From Hysterangium stoloniferum (Eukaryota; Basidiomycota; Agaricomycetes; Hysterangiales; Hysterangiaceae): DNA of 64,000 nucleotides. The notes under the pieces were generated by a model. That model was not told the origin of the DNA and searched no databases. It saw only the letters and a program-made list of their open reading frames with translations. Shown piece by piece: positions 1-12,345 of this stretch (the stretch's first letter is position 1; each line of letters begins with the position of its first letter). Both the position numbers and the translations under genes were made by a program. The stretch lies in NCBI GenBank assembly GCA_015178975.1, contig WHVD01000265.1, positions 20,861-84,860 of the forward strand. Reading direction: 5' to 3'.

Positions 1-268
1 TAACAGTGAGACGGTTTGGGTGAAGCAGAAGTTGGTGGGATGGGAAATTGGACTGGACACAAATATCCTGTCACCTCCATCGACGCCGCCTGGTGACAAC
101 TAAATATTATTGTTATTGTTATTTCAATCATTTGAACTATATATTGCCATCATCGTGAGAGAGAGACCTTGGACAAGCTTACTTAAGCCACAGCGAAGTC
201 GTTACTACCATCTAACGCCTCAGTTTTATTTTCATACCTCTTCCCTTTCACTTTGACGAACGCTTATA

Positions 269-1946
269 ATGGATGAAGAATACGATGTAAGCTCAGAACT
301 TTCATCTGAAACCTAATTTAAGTATAAAATTGCTAGGTCGTAGTGCTCGGGACTGGTCTCACCGAATGCATCTTGTCAGGCTTACTTTCAGTCGAAGGCA
401 AGAAGGTGCTGCACATGGATCGTAACGATTATTACGGTGGAGACAGTGCCAGTTTAAACCTGACACAGGTCCGCTCAATTTCCTCGCACCGATTCCTATT
501 TGCTAACATCGATCTGCCCTAGCTCTACCGCAAGTTCCGCCCAGGCCAAGAGGCCCCACAACAACTCGGCCGGGACAGGGACTACGCTATCGATCTCATC
601 CCAAAGTTCATCATCGCATCTGGCGAACTCACCAAAATGCTCGTTCACACCGACGTCACTCGATACCTCGAGTTCAAACAAATCGCCGGCAGTTTCGTCT
701 ATCGCGATGGCCGAATCTCCAAGGTCCCCAGTACCGAGATGGAGGCTGTAAGAAGCCCCTTGATGGGCCTTTTTGAGAAGAGGCGTGCGAAGAAATTCTT
801 CGAGTTTTTGCAGAACTGGAAGGAGGAGGACCCTGTTACACACCAAGGTATGAGCGGAAGAATAGCTGTAGGCCGCACTTAATACTGCATCAGGCATCGA
901 CCTCGATACGGACAGTATGAAAACCGTATATGAGAAGTTTGGTCTTGAGCCTGGAACTCAAGACTTCATCGGCCACGCCATGGCACTACACTTGGATGAT
1001 GAGTATGTGCAACCCGTATCCGTGCAAGTCGCTCACATCAATTTTAAATCTATCTCAGTTACATCACCAAACCCGCGCGACCGACATACGAGCGTATCGT
1101 ACTGTACACCTCCTCCATGGCCCGATACGGCAAATCTCCCTACATCTACCCCCTTTATGGTCTTGGCGAACTTCCTCAGTCTTTTGCGCGTCTAAGTGCC
1201 ATCTATGGCGGTACCTATATGCTCGACAAAAAGGTCGACGAAATTGTCACCGATAGCGATGGTCAATTCGTCGGTGTTCGATGCGGCGAGGAGACCGTGA
1301 AGGCGAAGCAGGTCATTGGTGACCCTAGCTACTTCGGCGCCGGCCAAGATAGCGGCAAGCTCCGCGTTGTGGAGGAAAAGAAGGTTGTGAGGGCTATTTG
1401 TATCCTCAAGCATCCTATTCCCGGAACGGACAATAGCGATTCCGTGCAGATCATCATTCCGCAGAATCAGGTGAACAGGCGGAACGGTACGTGCAGTTGT
1501 GCTTATGGTTTATTTATTTTATGCTCTGTCTGATCCTTTCATTGCTACTACTATCGTAGACATATACATCGCCATGGTCTCTTCGACGCACAATGTCTGT
1601 GCCAAGGACGTCTATGTTGCGATTGTCAGCACTATTGTCGAAACGGACAAGCCTGAGCTTGAAATCGCACCGGGTATACAACTTTTAGGCAACATCTACG
1701 AGAAGTACGGCTCCCATATACCCATTGACGCAATCGCACTGACATACATGTATGACTAGATTCGTATCCGTCACACCTCTTTACACTCCCACATCATCTG
1801 GAGAAGCTGATCAGATCTTCATCACCCGTTCCTACGATGCCACATCTCACTTTGAGACTGTTGTTGAAGATGTGCAGGATGTTTGGAAGAGGGTTATGGG
1901 CAAGGACCTTGTTCTTAAGAAGCGGGAGGTTGAGGTTGGGCAGTGA
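269..1946 (+). CDS. GDI1: Rab GDP-dissociation inhibitor (GDI1)
   Basis: Cytosolic chaperone that extracts GDP-bound, prenylated Rab GTPases from membranes and recycles them. Spliced translation gives 447 residues, the usual family length. I read exons 269-286, 337-468, 523-847, 894-1002, 1059-1486, 1560-1704 and 1760-1946; all introns are GT..AG and 46-73 nt, and the frame stays open. The N-terminus shows the GDI/REP dinucleotide-fold signature [12 protein letters not shown] followed by DRNDYYGG. The middle carries [16 protein letters not shown], a hallmark of the Rab-binding platform, and the C-terminus ends in VSVTPLYTP plus a charged tail. The start is the only ATG that puts the six-residue first exon in frame. 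The gene is convergent with RAV1 downstream. Nothing looks broken. Family assignment is near certain; exact splice sites are by eye. Confidence 0.95.
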
Positions 1947-2200
1947 TCTTTTTACATTTAGTTTCTTTCATCCCACCGTTGTCTCTCGTTGTTTGGAACC
2001 TGTGCCTACTCCACTAACTCCGCATTACTAAATAAATTTACAATACAGACAATCTATCCTAATCACCCATTTGTGCGATTAATGTAAGACATCCGATGGA
2101 CGCTAACAAACTCGGTTCGAACTATGAATCGGATATAAAGAAACCATTTGGTGACAAGATACAAAAACAAATCTACACAACATTTATATATAATTTACCT
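1947..2200. other. Tail-to-tail intergenic region
   Basis: This ~250 bp stretch lies between the stop codons of GDI1 (+) and RAV1 (-), so it should hold both 3' UTRs. It is AT-rich toward 2000-2200 with AATAAA-like motifs (for example near 2030). I see no gene in it. Confidence 0.6.
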
Positions 2201-5200
2201 TCAAAAAAATGCATTCATATCAAATTCCGGCACCGTAACGTCCTGCTTCGCCGTCTTCATAAGACTGCCCAAGCCCTTCTGCCGTTCAGAATCCAGCTTA
2301 GTCTCAGTCTCAGGGACTCGGGACGATTCCAGGGATGTTGTTACGGCAAAGGGCTTTTGCCCCTCACCGGCCGGCGAAGCCGGTTCAGTGGAAGGGATGG
2401 AGGGTATATCCATGTCGATGATCATGGAGGCTCGACGTCTTGCACGAAGATTAAACGGAGAGCGGACGTGTGGCGAGGTAGGCTCATCCAGTGCGATTTT
2501 TGCGGTGATCGAAGGAGTCAGTGACGGTCGTTCGAAAGACCATGATGCTGTCAAATCGAGGGCTAAAACATGACATCCTGGACAAATATTACTGTTTAGT
2601 GCACATGTTGATCAATGGAATAACTTATAAAAGTATCGCACCCATTCGACAGAAAACGCGCGCCATTTGGAGTATGAAGTTGAATTCAGTGCGCTCCGGA
2701 ATCTCACTCGTCCCCTTTGCTGTCTGTAGCGTCTTCGACTTGAGCTGCGAGAATAACAGCGCCAAGCTAGGATCATCATAGTGGAGGTCTTCCCCGATAT
2801 CATTTATCCTAATATCAATGCTCAGGCTCGCAGCAAGATCAGCAAGCGGAGTCTAATCAACCGTATCCCGAGTCAATGTCTGCCCAAAGAGATACATCCA
2901 AATGCAAACACGCTTAACTTACCAGCAACACACGCACAGCAAGATCCCGACGATTCATTTTCCAAAACGCCCAGCTACTAAGGTAGCGGTTCCCGTCCTT
3001 GAAAGCGAGGGGCACTATGATTGTTTTGAGAAGATCTTGGAACACAGGTCCGTCATCTCGGTGTTCGACAATACGGGCTAAGGCTATCGCTAACTGGACG
3101 TCATTGAGCTGCTTCACGCATACGTTGACTGCGTCTTTTAGGCTTCCACCCAGAAGAAAGAAAGCTGCTGCATACGCTGTTGCAAACAAATACCAGTTAA
3201 CGCACGCTCATTATCACAGTTGACAGTTAAATGTCCTACCAAACCGCTGTTTGCTAAGAAGGGCATATGCATTCTTCAGCGCGGCAGTCTTCCAACGAGG
3301 CTCTTGGAAGTCGTGTCCCAAAAACTTGAGCATAACGGATTGTTCTTTGTGCCATGCGGCTTGTCGCCATAATCCATGTACCAACCGGACTTTTCCCAAT
3401 GCGAAGTAATACAAAGCGCATCTGGTAGGATCCCGATCGTCCCCCGCCATGAACTCGTTACGTGCGATCGTTTCCATATGAGATCGCTAGATGCGAAGCT
3501 CGGTCATAAACATATATCTAAGCCTCAAGGGTGCATGCAGGACGCACCAATGACTCAGTCGACTCCATCCATATGTATATCCCCAATGCCTTAGCATCAT
3601 CCCAGACCATTTTACCTCCACAAGCAGCCATTGAAGCAGACAGCAAAATCTCTTGGCTCTCGCTGTGGAAGGCCCACACCATGTCTCGGTATCGGAGACG
3701 TTCCCTTCCTCTTCCTCGTGGAGCCGCCCCTTTTGGTGTTGAAGTTGGGGTGATGACTCGCTTGTTAAGGATGTAAAAGGATCTCATGGAGATGAGGTAT
3801 CGAAGGCCGTTTGAATCCAAAGCTCGACGCTGCTCATCTACCTTCATAACCACATTTAATGAATACGTGCATCGGTGCTATCTAACAAACATGCCCACCT
3901 CGAGCGTAGTCTGAATCAAGACAATTAAGTGGGCTTGCTCATTTGACGTCAATCCTGGGACGGGGCTGGTTTCCAAATGCTTCACGGTACGATCAACAAG
4001 GTCTTTGGAGAAGGCCTGAACGCTCCCGTCGTCGAAACTAAGTTGTGGTTCAACATTATGCAGATGTCGAAACTGTCGTCACAAACCCTTCAGAACCATT
4101 GGTAGCAAATAGGGAAGTATAGGGATATCCTCCCAAAGACTATGGCATGGATGTCAGCATGGATCAAGTTAGAATAAGCGCATTCCTTACACTTCGCTTT
4201 TGCAGCTTCTGAAGAATCTGATCCACCAACAGTGGTTTCACATTCAGGGTTTGCTCATTGTTGCTTCGCGCACACTCCAAGCCCTCCGCAAACCGCACAA
4301 TGACCCCTTTCACATACTCTAACTTTTCTGTAGAAAAGGCTTAGTAACAACACAGTGACCAGTATTAATATCATAAAACGCACCCCATAGCAAACATTGA
4401 AGAAGCATCTGCGGGTGATAGTCAACCAACGGGCCGTTCTGTGTAGCAACAACCTCGAATAGGGATCTGTTGTTGTCGGTATTTTGATCAGGGGTAACCG
4501 CTTGTCCGAAATGTAACATTTGATGGCCTGCAGCTATGAGCAAGGAACCGTCTGTCAGCCAGACAGAATCACAGATCGGATGTGGTGTCAATCTTGTGGT
4601 ATGTGTCAATTATACAATATGATATGATGGAAAAAAAGCTGACTGACTGTGAAATATCGACCTTTCCGACGATCCCCCAAGCAGCCTCTTGTTCGAAGTA
4701 GGTCATCCGTTGTTGACATAGAAGGAGGACCTCGTGCTCATAGCCAACAGCTAGAATCGATTGACCGTCTGCATTTGACGTCCAATCCAAATCGTTGACA
4801 GGTTCAGAAGCACTGATCATTAGCAAATTAGGACGCAGATCGCTAGAAGTTGATAGTGATCTACAAGTCTGCTACATACCTTACAACTCGTCTATATTCA
4901 AGACCGGTGGAAAACTGCGATTCTTTCGAGTCCCAAATTGTGATTTCTTCGCCTTCAGGGTGTGGGACAACTGTGTTGTTACTTAGGTTGTGCTCCTTAA
5001 GAACTTGATAGAAAGATAACACACCTAAGACGGTTTTCTTGGTTGAACTGCATCTCGCCATGCGAATATCTTGTCGAAGCGTGTGTACAGAACCTGTACA
5101 ACGCCACTTGCCACGATCGCATTCTGGCGACGATCCTAACTCGGCACCCGGTACCCAGAAAGATAGAACTCCGTCAGTGGAGATACTCATCAATACATCG

Positions 5201-7635
5201 GCCTCCGTGGATACCGCATATTTAGGCCATGTAGTTGGATCAACTGGGAGGATGAATGGAGGCGGTGTAGACAGTGGTAGGGAGGTATTCGAATGGAGGG
5301 TTGGAACGGTCTCAGTGGTTGGAGCTGAAGGAACATGGATTTGCACAATGGATGATTCTTGGGTAATGCCAATGAGTAGAGTATGCGATTGAGCTGAAGG
5401 AATTGAGAAAAGTGATGTAAGCGGTGGCACGGCCAGCTTGAATATGTCTGGCGTAGTTCTGCTATGATTCTGGATTATCAGCTGATTCCGGGATGGGTCA
5501 AACAAAGCTGTTGTATTGCCTGCAAACTTAATTCAGTAGCTGCATCGGAGCGAATTTAACAAAAAGAGCGACCTTCATCGAAAACTGCTACCGGTCCCTT
5601 TCCTCGCCATGCACCAACTCGTCTTAAGTAAGCATTTCCAGATTGTTGGTCAAAGGTCCATGCTTCACCGCCAGATGTCCGTACTACAGCCACACCTGTC
5701 CCTTCAGGAGTGCGCACAAATTTTTCAATGATTTCCTCTTGTTCCAAATGATCAATTCGATTCTCATGGTCGTTAATGGCGACACGTCGTAACCCTTCCT
5801 GCTCAGCATTGAAGAAGGACAGGGGGTTGAACGCATAAGATACTAATGGGGGAGAGGTCGTTAAGCGAAGATTGCTCCCGGATACACATGTCTTTTCATC
5901 GAGAGAAGGTAGATTGGACATGAGCAATTGCGCAGGCGGCCGTGGGACAGAAAGTGTCGAAGGTGGCATATGGAACAACGTAAATTGTCTAAGGAGCGTG
6001 GGTGGCCGACGATCAATGTTCTGTAGAAGAATAAGTCAGAACTGTCTAGTGTGACGCCTCAGAAAATCCCCAAATCGGAACGTTTTCAGGGATTCTTTCT
6101 GGACTCCTGTATGGCGTAAAACCTATGCGGGCAGTATCAGGATCTAAACGAGACTCAGCATTAACAAAAGGTCCATAACAGTTGGATCCTTCGTTAGCAA
6201 GTCCGCTTCGCATCCTATCCGCTCACATGAGTTTGAGTCACAAAAGGGGGTCCGAAAAGATCCTCAAAGTTTCAGATTGGGGGTGTTCACGAGACATTGA
6301 AGTGAAATGTTTGTAGACGTACTGCAATACCACGGACAACGATGGACCCATCTTTCAGTATGCGGAGAAAAAGGTCCCATTCTTCATCCCTAATTTCTTC
6401 TAGCTTCTTGAGTTGATCCTTTTCGTTCACAAATACACTCCTCTCTGTAGAATTGGTCGGAAGTTGCTGATCTGCTGTTAAACGAGCAATTGATTGCAAA
6501 AGAATTTGACGATCGATTGGAAATATGAAAGATGCCGGTGGCATGGATGTTAGCGGTGAAGGAAGAAATGATCCAGGGTCTAGTGCTGAATGAAGTTGTA
6601 GACGCTGTGGCGCATCTAAAACAGGATGAAATATGCGAATAGTTGAGTCTGAGGTCAATGTGTATAGTGTCAAGTCAGGCCTGAAATTATAAGTCACATG
6701 TTAAATTGTGTTTAGTTTGGAAGAGATCTGTGTACCGGCTATGTGATTTAGGAGCCCTCCATATCAAACGCACCAATGGTCGAGGATGGCGTATTGTTTG
6801 GGTTTCCTGTGGAAGGGCCGTTAAATGCAATCGGACCAAGTTCCCGTGCTTCTGCATTATCTTTGTCAGTATTTTAGATTTTTAAAGAGACTGGGAAACC
6901 CACCGAAGATATTGACGCAATGTGGGTGAGAGAGGGAGAAAATAGGATTTGGCTCAACATGGGCACGCTGTTGCAGTAAACTCAGTTTTCAACATCCATT
7001 CCTGAGGCATCAACAATCTTACGCTGCCTCCCATTTTTTGATCCAAGTCGGGATATCATTTTGTAGCGTTAACGTATATACAGAAAGGGTGGTCGCGGTT
7101 CCGACGGCCAACAAGCCTGTATACTCGATGTCATTCTAATAAAATTTCAGCTGGTTCGAGCTCACCCGACTTGCAATCTGCAGCAGTAACTTCCTCTCCT
7201 AGCGACAAAGTTGAATGAACTTTGGTCGTTATAGACGATTTCCGTGCAGCAGACTCAGAGACGGACCAAAATGCGAGTTGTGAGCCCATGGAGGCTACTA
7301 TCTAACACATGATATTAAACAAAGCTAATCAACTACGTACAAAAGGCACACACTAGCTTCAGCCCAGCATCCGTTACAACCACCTTGAGCTTTCCTTTGG
7401 TACTATAAGAAGCGGGGAATGCTTCCCAAAATGCCAAAATCCGAAGAAGACTCAATTCTCGGGCATCCAACACGACCAGTGTGTCTGCAGATGCGTATAA
7501 CTGGGTGCATAACTCTCAAAAAGTAGAAAATGGGGTGTAGAACGCGTCAGGACTTACTAGGAGGGAGTGTCGAGCAAGGGAAACTTGGGCGACATCATTG
7601 GGCCAACCTGTATAAGCATTCAGAAGTGAGAGCAT
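2201..7635 (-). CDS. RAV1: RAVE complex subunit Rav1 / DmX-like protein
   Basis: Rav1 is the large scaffold of the RAVE complex, which reassembles the V-ATPase on vacuoles and endosomes with Skp1 and Rav2. The gene is one minus-strand unit broken by many ~50 nt introns. Exon 1 is 7635-7558 (26 codons, starting MLSLLNAYTGWPND), exon 2 is 7500-7354, and the last exon is 2577-2201. N-terminal exons read as beta-propeller sequence (for example LYTLTSDSTIRIFHP near 6670). The C-terminal Rav1 domain is unmistakable at 3480-2914, with DPTRCALYYFALGK, LVHGLWRQAAWHKE, EPRWKTAALKNAYALLSKQR and AAAFFLLGGSLKDA. The length after removing introns is roughly 1,500 codons, similar to other fungal Rav1 proteins. 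I checked the first two and the last two exons for frame and did not resolve every internal junction. The start is the first ATG that opens into the conserved N-terminus. Confidence 0.92.
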
Positions 7636-7845
7636 GGTACAAAGACCACTATTGAGGTGACAGGAGAAGGAAAGTCATAAAATAGGCTAGGGCGGAGGGG
7701 GTTAGCGCCTGAGTACGTAATCAAGCGTCACTAAAGTACCGTAGATCGCTATATCCGACAAGAATTTACGGCAGGTCACTTGAGACGACCATCTGTCTAT
7801 CATCTAAAATATTGTTCTTCTCGAAGCACTTGGCTAGTGACTTCG
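7636..7845. promoter_or_regulatory. Shared divergent promoter of RAV1 and the methyltransferase gene
   Basis: Only about 210 bp separate the RAV1 start (minus strand) and the likely methyltransferase start (plus strand, 7846). Both promoters and 5' UTRs must fit here. No clear TATA box is visible. If the methyltransferase instead starts at the in-frame ATG at 7780, the gap shrinks to ~145 bp. Confidence 0.5.
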
Positions 7846-9496
7846 ATGTCAAACTCGCTGATTATATTTCGGCTGAAGCAAATATATGGTACAGGGTCGC
7901 CGATGCCGTTTCTTTCAAAAGATCTATTTGAGGGACTATCCAACCTTGAATTTCAAGATGTTCTCGTGAAGACATTATTGCATTCTCCTCCGCTTGAGCA
8001 ATTCCCACCATCACCGGAATCGCGGCACCGATTCTGGAAATGGGTAGTGACCTTTTTGGAAACAAGTGGAGAGGCGAGCAACCCATCTTTTTGCATGATG
8101 ACCCGCTGAGTCACAAAGTTGTACGAAGAGCAGGAGGTGGACGAACGTATATACGAAGCTTGCCTCGACTCACTCGCCACAAGGTCTGTTAGAATTATTA
8201 TTTTAGGGGTTATCACAGTTGCCATTTCACAAAATGTTCCGAATACTCAAAAATAATTGGACACACTACAATAATATTGGGAGTCTGTCTCGTTTTTGAA
8301 ATAGTAAATCAATTTTCAGACGAAACAGTTACTGAAACGCTCAGTTTTATGCTTGCTAATGTTAAAATGGTGATCGAAACCGTTCTCAAAACAGCATCAA
8401 AATAGGGCCACTGTGATAACCCCTATTTTACTGGAAATTATCGTACAATTAATGATAAGTTTTACAGATCCGCAACTTTTGCTCTCCAACCCCCATCCCC
8501 CGCTTACTGCACTTATTTTTGGCATATACGACCAGAAAATATACAGTCTGAATCTACACTACGCACCACGACACTCCTCGAATCACGGACATTAATTGAA
8601 GGTGGGACAACTGGCTTCCGAACTTGGAGAGCTAGCCTAGTGTTCGCCGATTGGCTTCGAGTGAATCCCGGTATATTAGAACGATTTTTTCAGGTGGAAA
8701 ATCTCTTACTTATCACAGATGTCGTGCAAAACCGTCGAGTACTCGAATTAGGATCCGGAATCGGATTTTTAGGGCTTGTTGTTGCCGACCTCCAACTGGA
8801 TGCCAACCCCGGTAGCTACAGTCTAACGATGACTGATGTGCACTCGGAAGTTCTATCACGCTGCCGTGACAATTTTCAATTATCCTGCAGTAGGTATTGA
8901 ATCCCGGAGGTGTTTTCTGGTTGGCTAATCTGTTTCTCACTTCACTATATATTAGACAACATGAATAGACATTCGTCGTTGGATTTTTGCTTGCTGGACT
9001 GGTTCGATGCCCTACAAGATGATTCCACTGCCGATCCGAACTCGGTACTCAATCAGATTTTGATAAAATCGGACATTATTATCGGCGCAGATCTGGTAGA
9101 GCCATTTTCTCTAGACGTAGAGGCGTTTGTAGGAATGATTTGACTTCAGGTCTATGACACATCGGTTTTGCCAGCCCTATCTGCACTCTTCGTTAAGTTC
9201 TTTCTCAATAAGAACTCTGTAGTTAAAACTACGTCACGGAGGTGCACCCCTTGCATTTATATCGCGCTAACAGTTCGACAAGAGCAAACCTTTTCAGCAT
9301 TTACAGAGTGTCTCGGTGCGTGTCTGATATGCTTTATCAGGTGTATAATTAAAAATCACATCTAGCACAACATAATCTTCTCTACGAAGAATTAGATATC
9401 ACTGGGATTTATCCGGAACAATTTTTGAGCAGAGCAGAAGACAGCGGCGATTCTCATATAAAGTTTATACAAATAACTCAGTATGATGGTGCTTAG
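7846..9496 (+). CDS. EFM3: FAM86/EFM3-type protein-lysine methyltransferase
   Basis: Class I SAM-dependent methyltransferase of the FAM86 group; the yeast and human members methylate a lysine of elongation factor 2. The SAM-binding motif I is VLELGSGIGFLGLVVADL (~8740-8790), followed by MTDVHSEVLSRC, SDIIIGADLV with the downstream VYDTSVLPALSALF, and IYIALTVR. The N-terminal FAM86 segment reads FPPSPESRHRFWKWVVTFLE. Introns I can place are about 8067-8111 (45 nt; removing it deletes an in-frame TGA and keeps frame), one containing the MITE (about 8187-8543), ~8892-8955, ~9102-9150 and ~9315-9365. The stop is 9494-9496. The intron with the MITE has a weak donor (GTTAGA), so splicing there may be impaired and the gene could be damaged. 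An alternative upstream start is 7780. Family identity is confident, the substrate is inferred. Confidence 0.75.
8205..8424. mobile_element. MITE, 220 bp, with TIRs and ATTTT target duplication
   Basis: The left end AGGGGTTATCACAGT and the right end ACTGTGATAACCCCT are perfect 15 bp inverted repeats, extendable to ~19 bp with one mismatch. A 5 bp direct repeat ATTTT flanks both sides (8200-8204 and 8425-8429). There is no coding capacity. Size, TIRs and target duplication fit a non-autonomous DNA transposon; the superfamily cannot be told from this copy. It lies inside the methyltransferase gene, in what I read as an intron. Confidence 0.85.
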
Positions 9497-10399
9497 TATG
9501 CTCATTTTTTCGAGTATAAATCCGTAACATTTACGCTATTGATTGATTTCAGGAATTTCAGGAGCTTGCTGTGTTGGTATCAAGATCTAAATTTCACGTA
9601 TGCTGAGCTAAACCGCCTGTTGGCCCCTCACACTTATCAGTGATACCCATACGATTAATACAAGATCTTCCTCGGATCCGAAGCATTTTTTTCTACTATG
9701 ACCCCTCCGTTTTCGATTAATATCATTATCTGCGACAAAAAGGTTGTTTAAAGCATTGACGATTTGCTGACAACCACTTAAACTTAACATCGAACATCTG
9801 TCTATAGACGTGTCATGCGCTCCCTGAACTTGCAATTCGGCCAGCCCCCACACATCTAAATGGACTGAAAATGGTCACTTTCAGCCCTTCTCACTCCTTC
9901 AGAATGGGATTACAAGACTGTTTTCTTTTTGCACAAGCCATGCAAAATGTCATTGACTATTTTCATTGAGTTCAATCCCAGTGATTATTCCAGATTTTAT
10001 CAATCTTCAGATAGCTGCTGGGTAGATGTGGCCATTTGATGATGCAATTCATCAATGCTAAATATCTTCCTAACTGCATTCACTTGTTCAGTTACTGTGT
10101 GGTGAACTTGATATAAGCTGTCTTTAAGTGGAATCTATCCAATTGTATAGCCCTGCCCTCACAATAATACTGCAAAACCAGACTTATCACAACATCCAAA
10201 TGATATTAGTGTGAATGCCAAGTCTTGGCAGTACAACATGTTCTGCAGGGTGACAGACATTTGTTGGAATTGGAAATACAATATCTAGTAGCTACAGCAC
10301 AAGAAATATGTAATTATTATAAGTCCCCAAGTTGGCATCAGTCAATTGTGACATGTAGAATATGTGAGTATATATCCTCTAAGCAATACTACCAAATAA
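9497..10399. other. Intergenic, no assigned gene
   Basis: A minus-strand open stretch at 9608-9853 (81 codons, containing GHSRKKCFGSEEDL) has protein-like composition, but I recognise no family and see no flanking exons. The rest is AT-rich without features I can support. Confidence 0.4.
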
Positions 10400-10472
10400 G
10401 GTCCAGTAGCTCAGGTGGCAGAGCATTGGCATATATAGCCAGGAGGTCCTTGGTTGAATCCCAGACTGGGTC
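10400..10472 (+). repeat. tRNA-like sequence, probable SINE head or tRNA pseudogene
   Basis: The 73 nt fold as a cloverleaf. The acceptor stem pairs GGTCCAG with CTGGGTC (7 pairs, two of them G-U), and the D stem is GCTC/GAGC with box A TAGCTCAGGTGGCAGAGCA. The anticodon stem is TTGGC/GCCAG around the loop ATATATA. The T arm has loop TTGAATC and one mispair, and lacks the invariant C56, so box B is imperfect. The implied anticodon ATA is not used in normal tRNA-Tyr (GTA), no intron is present, and the surroundings are repeats. A TTTT run follows at ~10477. A tRNA-derived SINE or a tRNA pseudogene is more likely than a working tRNA. Confidence 0.55.
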
Positions 10473-10605
10473 AATACTTTTCTATACCTTTAATAACATT
10501 GTCCCATTGCTGTTGGCATTCCTATCTTCATGGTGCCAATTCCAGTTGTATTGAAAATCATTGTGTCAGTTGCCCTGATACTATAGGGTGAGGTGGGATA
10601 GACTT

Positions 10606-10987
10606 ATTAAGATCTAAGCAAATGGGGGAAGGAGGGCGAGACCAATGATATGAAAAGAGCTAATTGGGGGACTGATGATAGAGATTGTACTAGTTGGGAG
10701 GTCCAACTCTATAAATTTAGTGGAGCTTGGCTTCAACTTATGTGTTGCACCCTCACATGAACTGTTAGGGTGCTCTGGTATTTCAAACAGAGCAGATAGT
10801 ATGGCAAAGGTGAAGATCAACACTTCACTCAATTGACCAGTGGGTTGAAATACTAAGAGTTGTAAGGTAAGAGTTCATGGCTTACCAAAGAATGTCTTTG
10901 AGGGTATTGAGAAGGGAGGAAAGAGACTGAGAACTAGTAGAGGGTAATCTAAGTCAATTTTCAAACTAAAGAAATGTAGCATACTGT
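10606..10987 (-). repeat. LTR family E fragment
   Basis: This segment resembles 23963-24615 and 21121-21231: it shares the TTAAGATCTAA end, a GGAGGTCC block, and GGAGCTTGGCTTCAACTTAT followed by GTGTTGCACC. The last block is the family E version of the hairpin conserved in other LTRs (10734-10747). The boundaries are approximate and the copy is decayed. Confidence 0.5.
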
Positions 10988-11120
10988 TACGACCCATTCC
11001 TGGATACTTCAATATCCAATATCATCTGAAACATCCAACCTCCACCCCAAGTCTCCAATCCAACTTCCCATCTCAATATCTGATCCTGACTTCCAACTAC
11101 AGAACATGCCTAAAAAGGGA
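10988..11120 (+). repeat. LTR family D, 5' fragment
   Basis: It begins TGTTACGACCCATTCC and continues with the TTCAATATCCAA block, matching the start of the complete family D solo LTR at 21792. The similarity fades after ~110 bp, so it is a truncated 5' end abutting the family E fragment. Confidence 0.55.
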
Positions 11121-11299
11121 TATTATGTAATAGTATTCTAGACCATGTTTCTACACATGTTTAGCTATGTACATACTGTGTTTTCTTTTGAGATTTTTCA
11201 CTATTTTTCCTCCCTTGGTAGCAGCCTGCCAATATGCAAATGCCAAACATTGAAAAGGTTTTGTGAGTCACTGTACTTTAGCACAGCATGATCACATGA

Positions 11300-11616
11300 T
11301 CTCAAAGTTCCACGAGGAATATGGTGGTCCCTGCCATGTCCACACACACATCATCCAGGCCATCTTGGGCCATGGCTTCTCTGGCGCCTACTACCAACAT
11401 TTCCTCCCCAACCTCCCCACCTCCTGTCCCTGTGGCACAGAAGACATCCAGTCCTGCCTCTACATCCTTTCCGAGTGCCCCCTTCATGAGGAGCACCACC
11501 ACACCCTCCACACTGCCTCTCAAGACCTATCACTCCCCATTATCCTTGGCACCTACAAGGGCCTTGAAGCCCTAGCTGAGTTCATTGCCACCTCTGATGC
11601 TTTCCAGAAAGTATGA
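11300..11616 (+). pseudogene. LINE reverse transcriptase C-terminal remnant
   Basis: The open frame ends at a stop at 11614-11616. It reads through a C-terminal zinc-ribbon-like module (SCPCGTEDIQSCLYILSECP followed by histidines), then LGTYKGLEALAEFI, a typical tail of basidiomycete non-LTR reverse transcriptases and their RNase H-linked proteins. No reverse-transcriptase core is present, because the element is 5'-truncated. Non-functional on its own. Confidence 0.65.
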
Positions 11617-12345
11617 CCGTGTTAGGGTACATACATGGCAGGTTTCCAGAGAAACCCACAGGATATCTGGTAGGACTTGGCTTCAGCTTATAGGCTGCAC
11701 CCTCACAAGATCGTGTTGTCCAATTTCAGACAGGCGGACAGGAATTACAGGGAGTCTGGCAGGGTTCATGGGTTGAGGGGTCGTAGGCCAGAGGTCATGG
11801 GTCAAGAGGTCAGGAGTCGAGATAAATAAGAGAGATAGATGTGTCAGAGCCCGTGGGCTCTGACTAGCGTGAGTGGTGTAATTCAAGGAGGAGTTTAGAG
11901 TGGAAAATCTATTAGATTACTGGGGGGAATCTAAGCCGATTATCTGACTGGGATTGTATGTACAACATCTGTGTTACGACTGGACAATCCCGCTGGACTC
12001 CGGGCACTAACCCGTACGCCCCCACACGCTACAAGCACCAATCATCTGTTTATAGGATTTCCTGCCCGGACTCCGTTATGTCAAGCCTCGTTACATTCGA
12101 CCTCATTACGACACATATCAGTCACCGAACTTCCCCTGGACTCCATCTCTGTCTATGTCCGTCTTCGTCCCACGCATCAGTCACCGGTCCCCGCTTAGAA
12201 TCCCGTCACCGCTCTAATCGAGCCCCATTCCCATTTTAGTCAAATGACCTGTCACGATTTAGGACTCCGCTCCCGCTCCGTTTCCCGTTATGGGTTATGC
12301 TTTGTCACGATTCGGACTCCGCTCTGTTCCGTTCCGCTCTGTTCC

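Noticed and set aside
10400-10472. Calling this a functional tRNA-Tyr
   Set aside because: Anticodon ATA, missing C56, no intron and repeat surroundings argue against a working tRNA.
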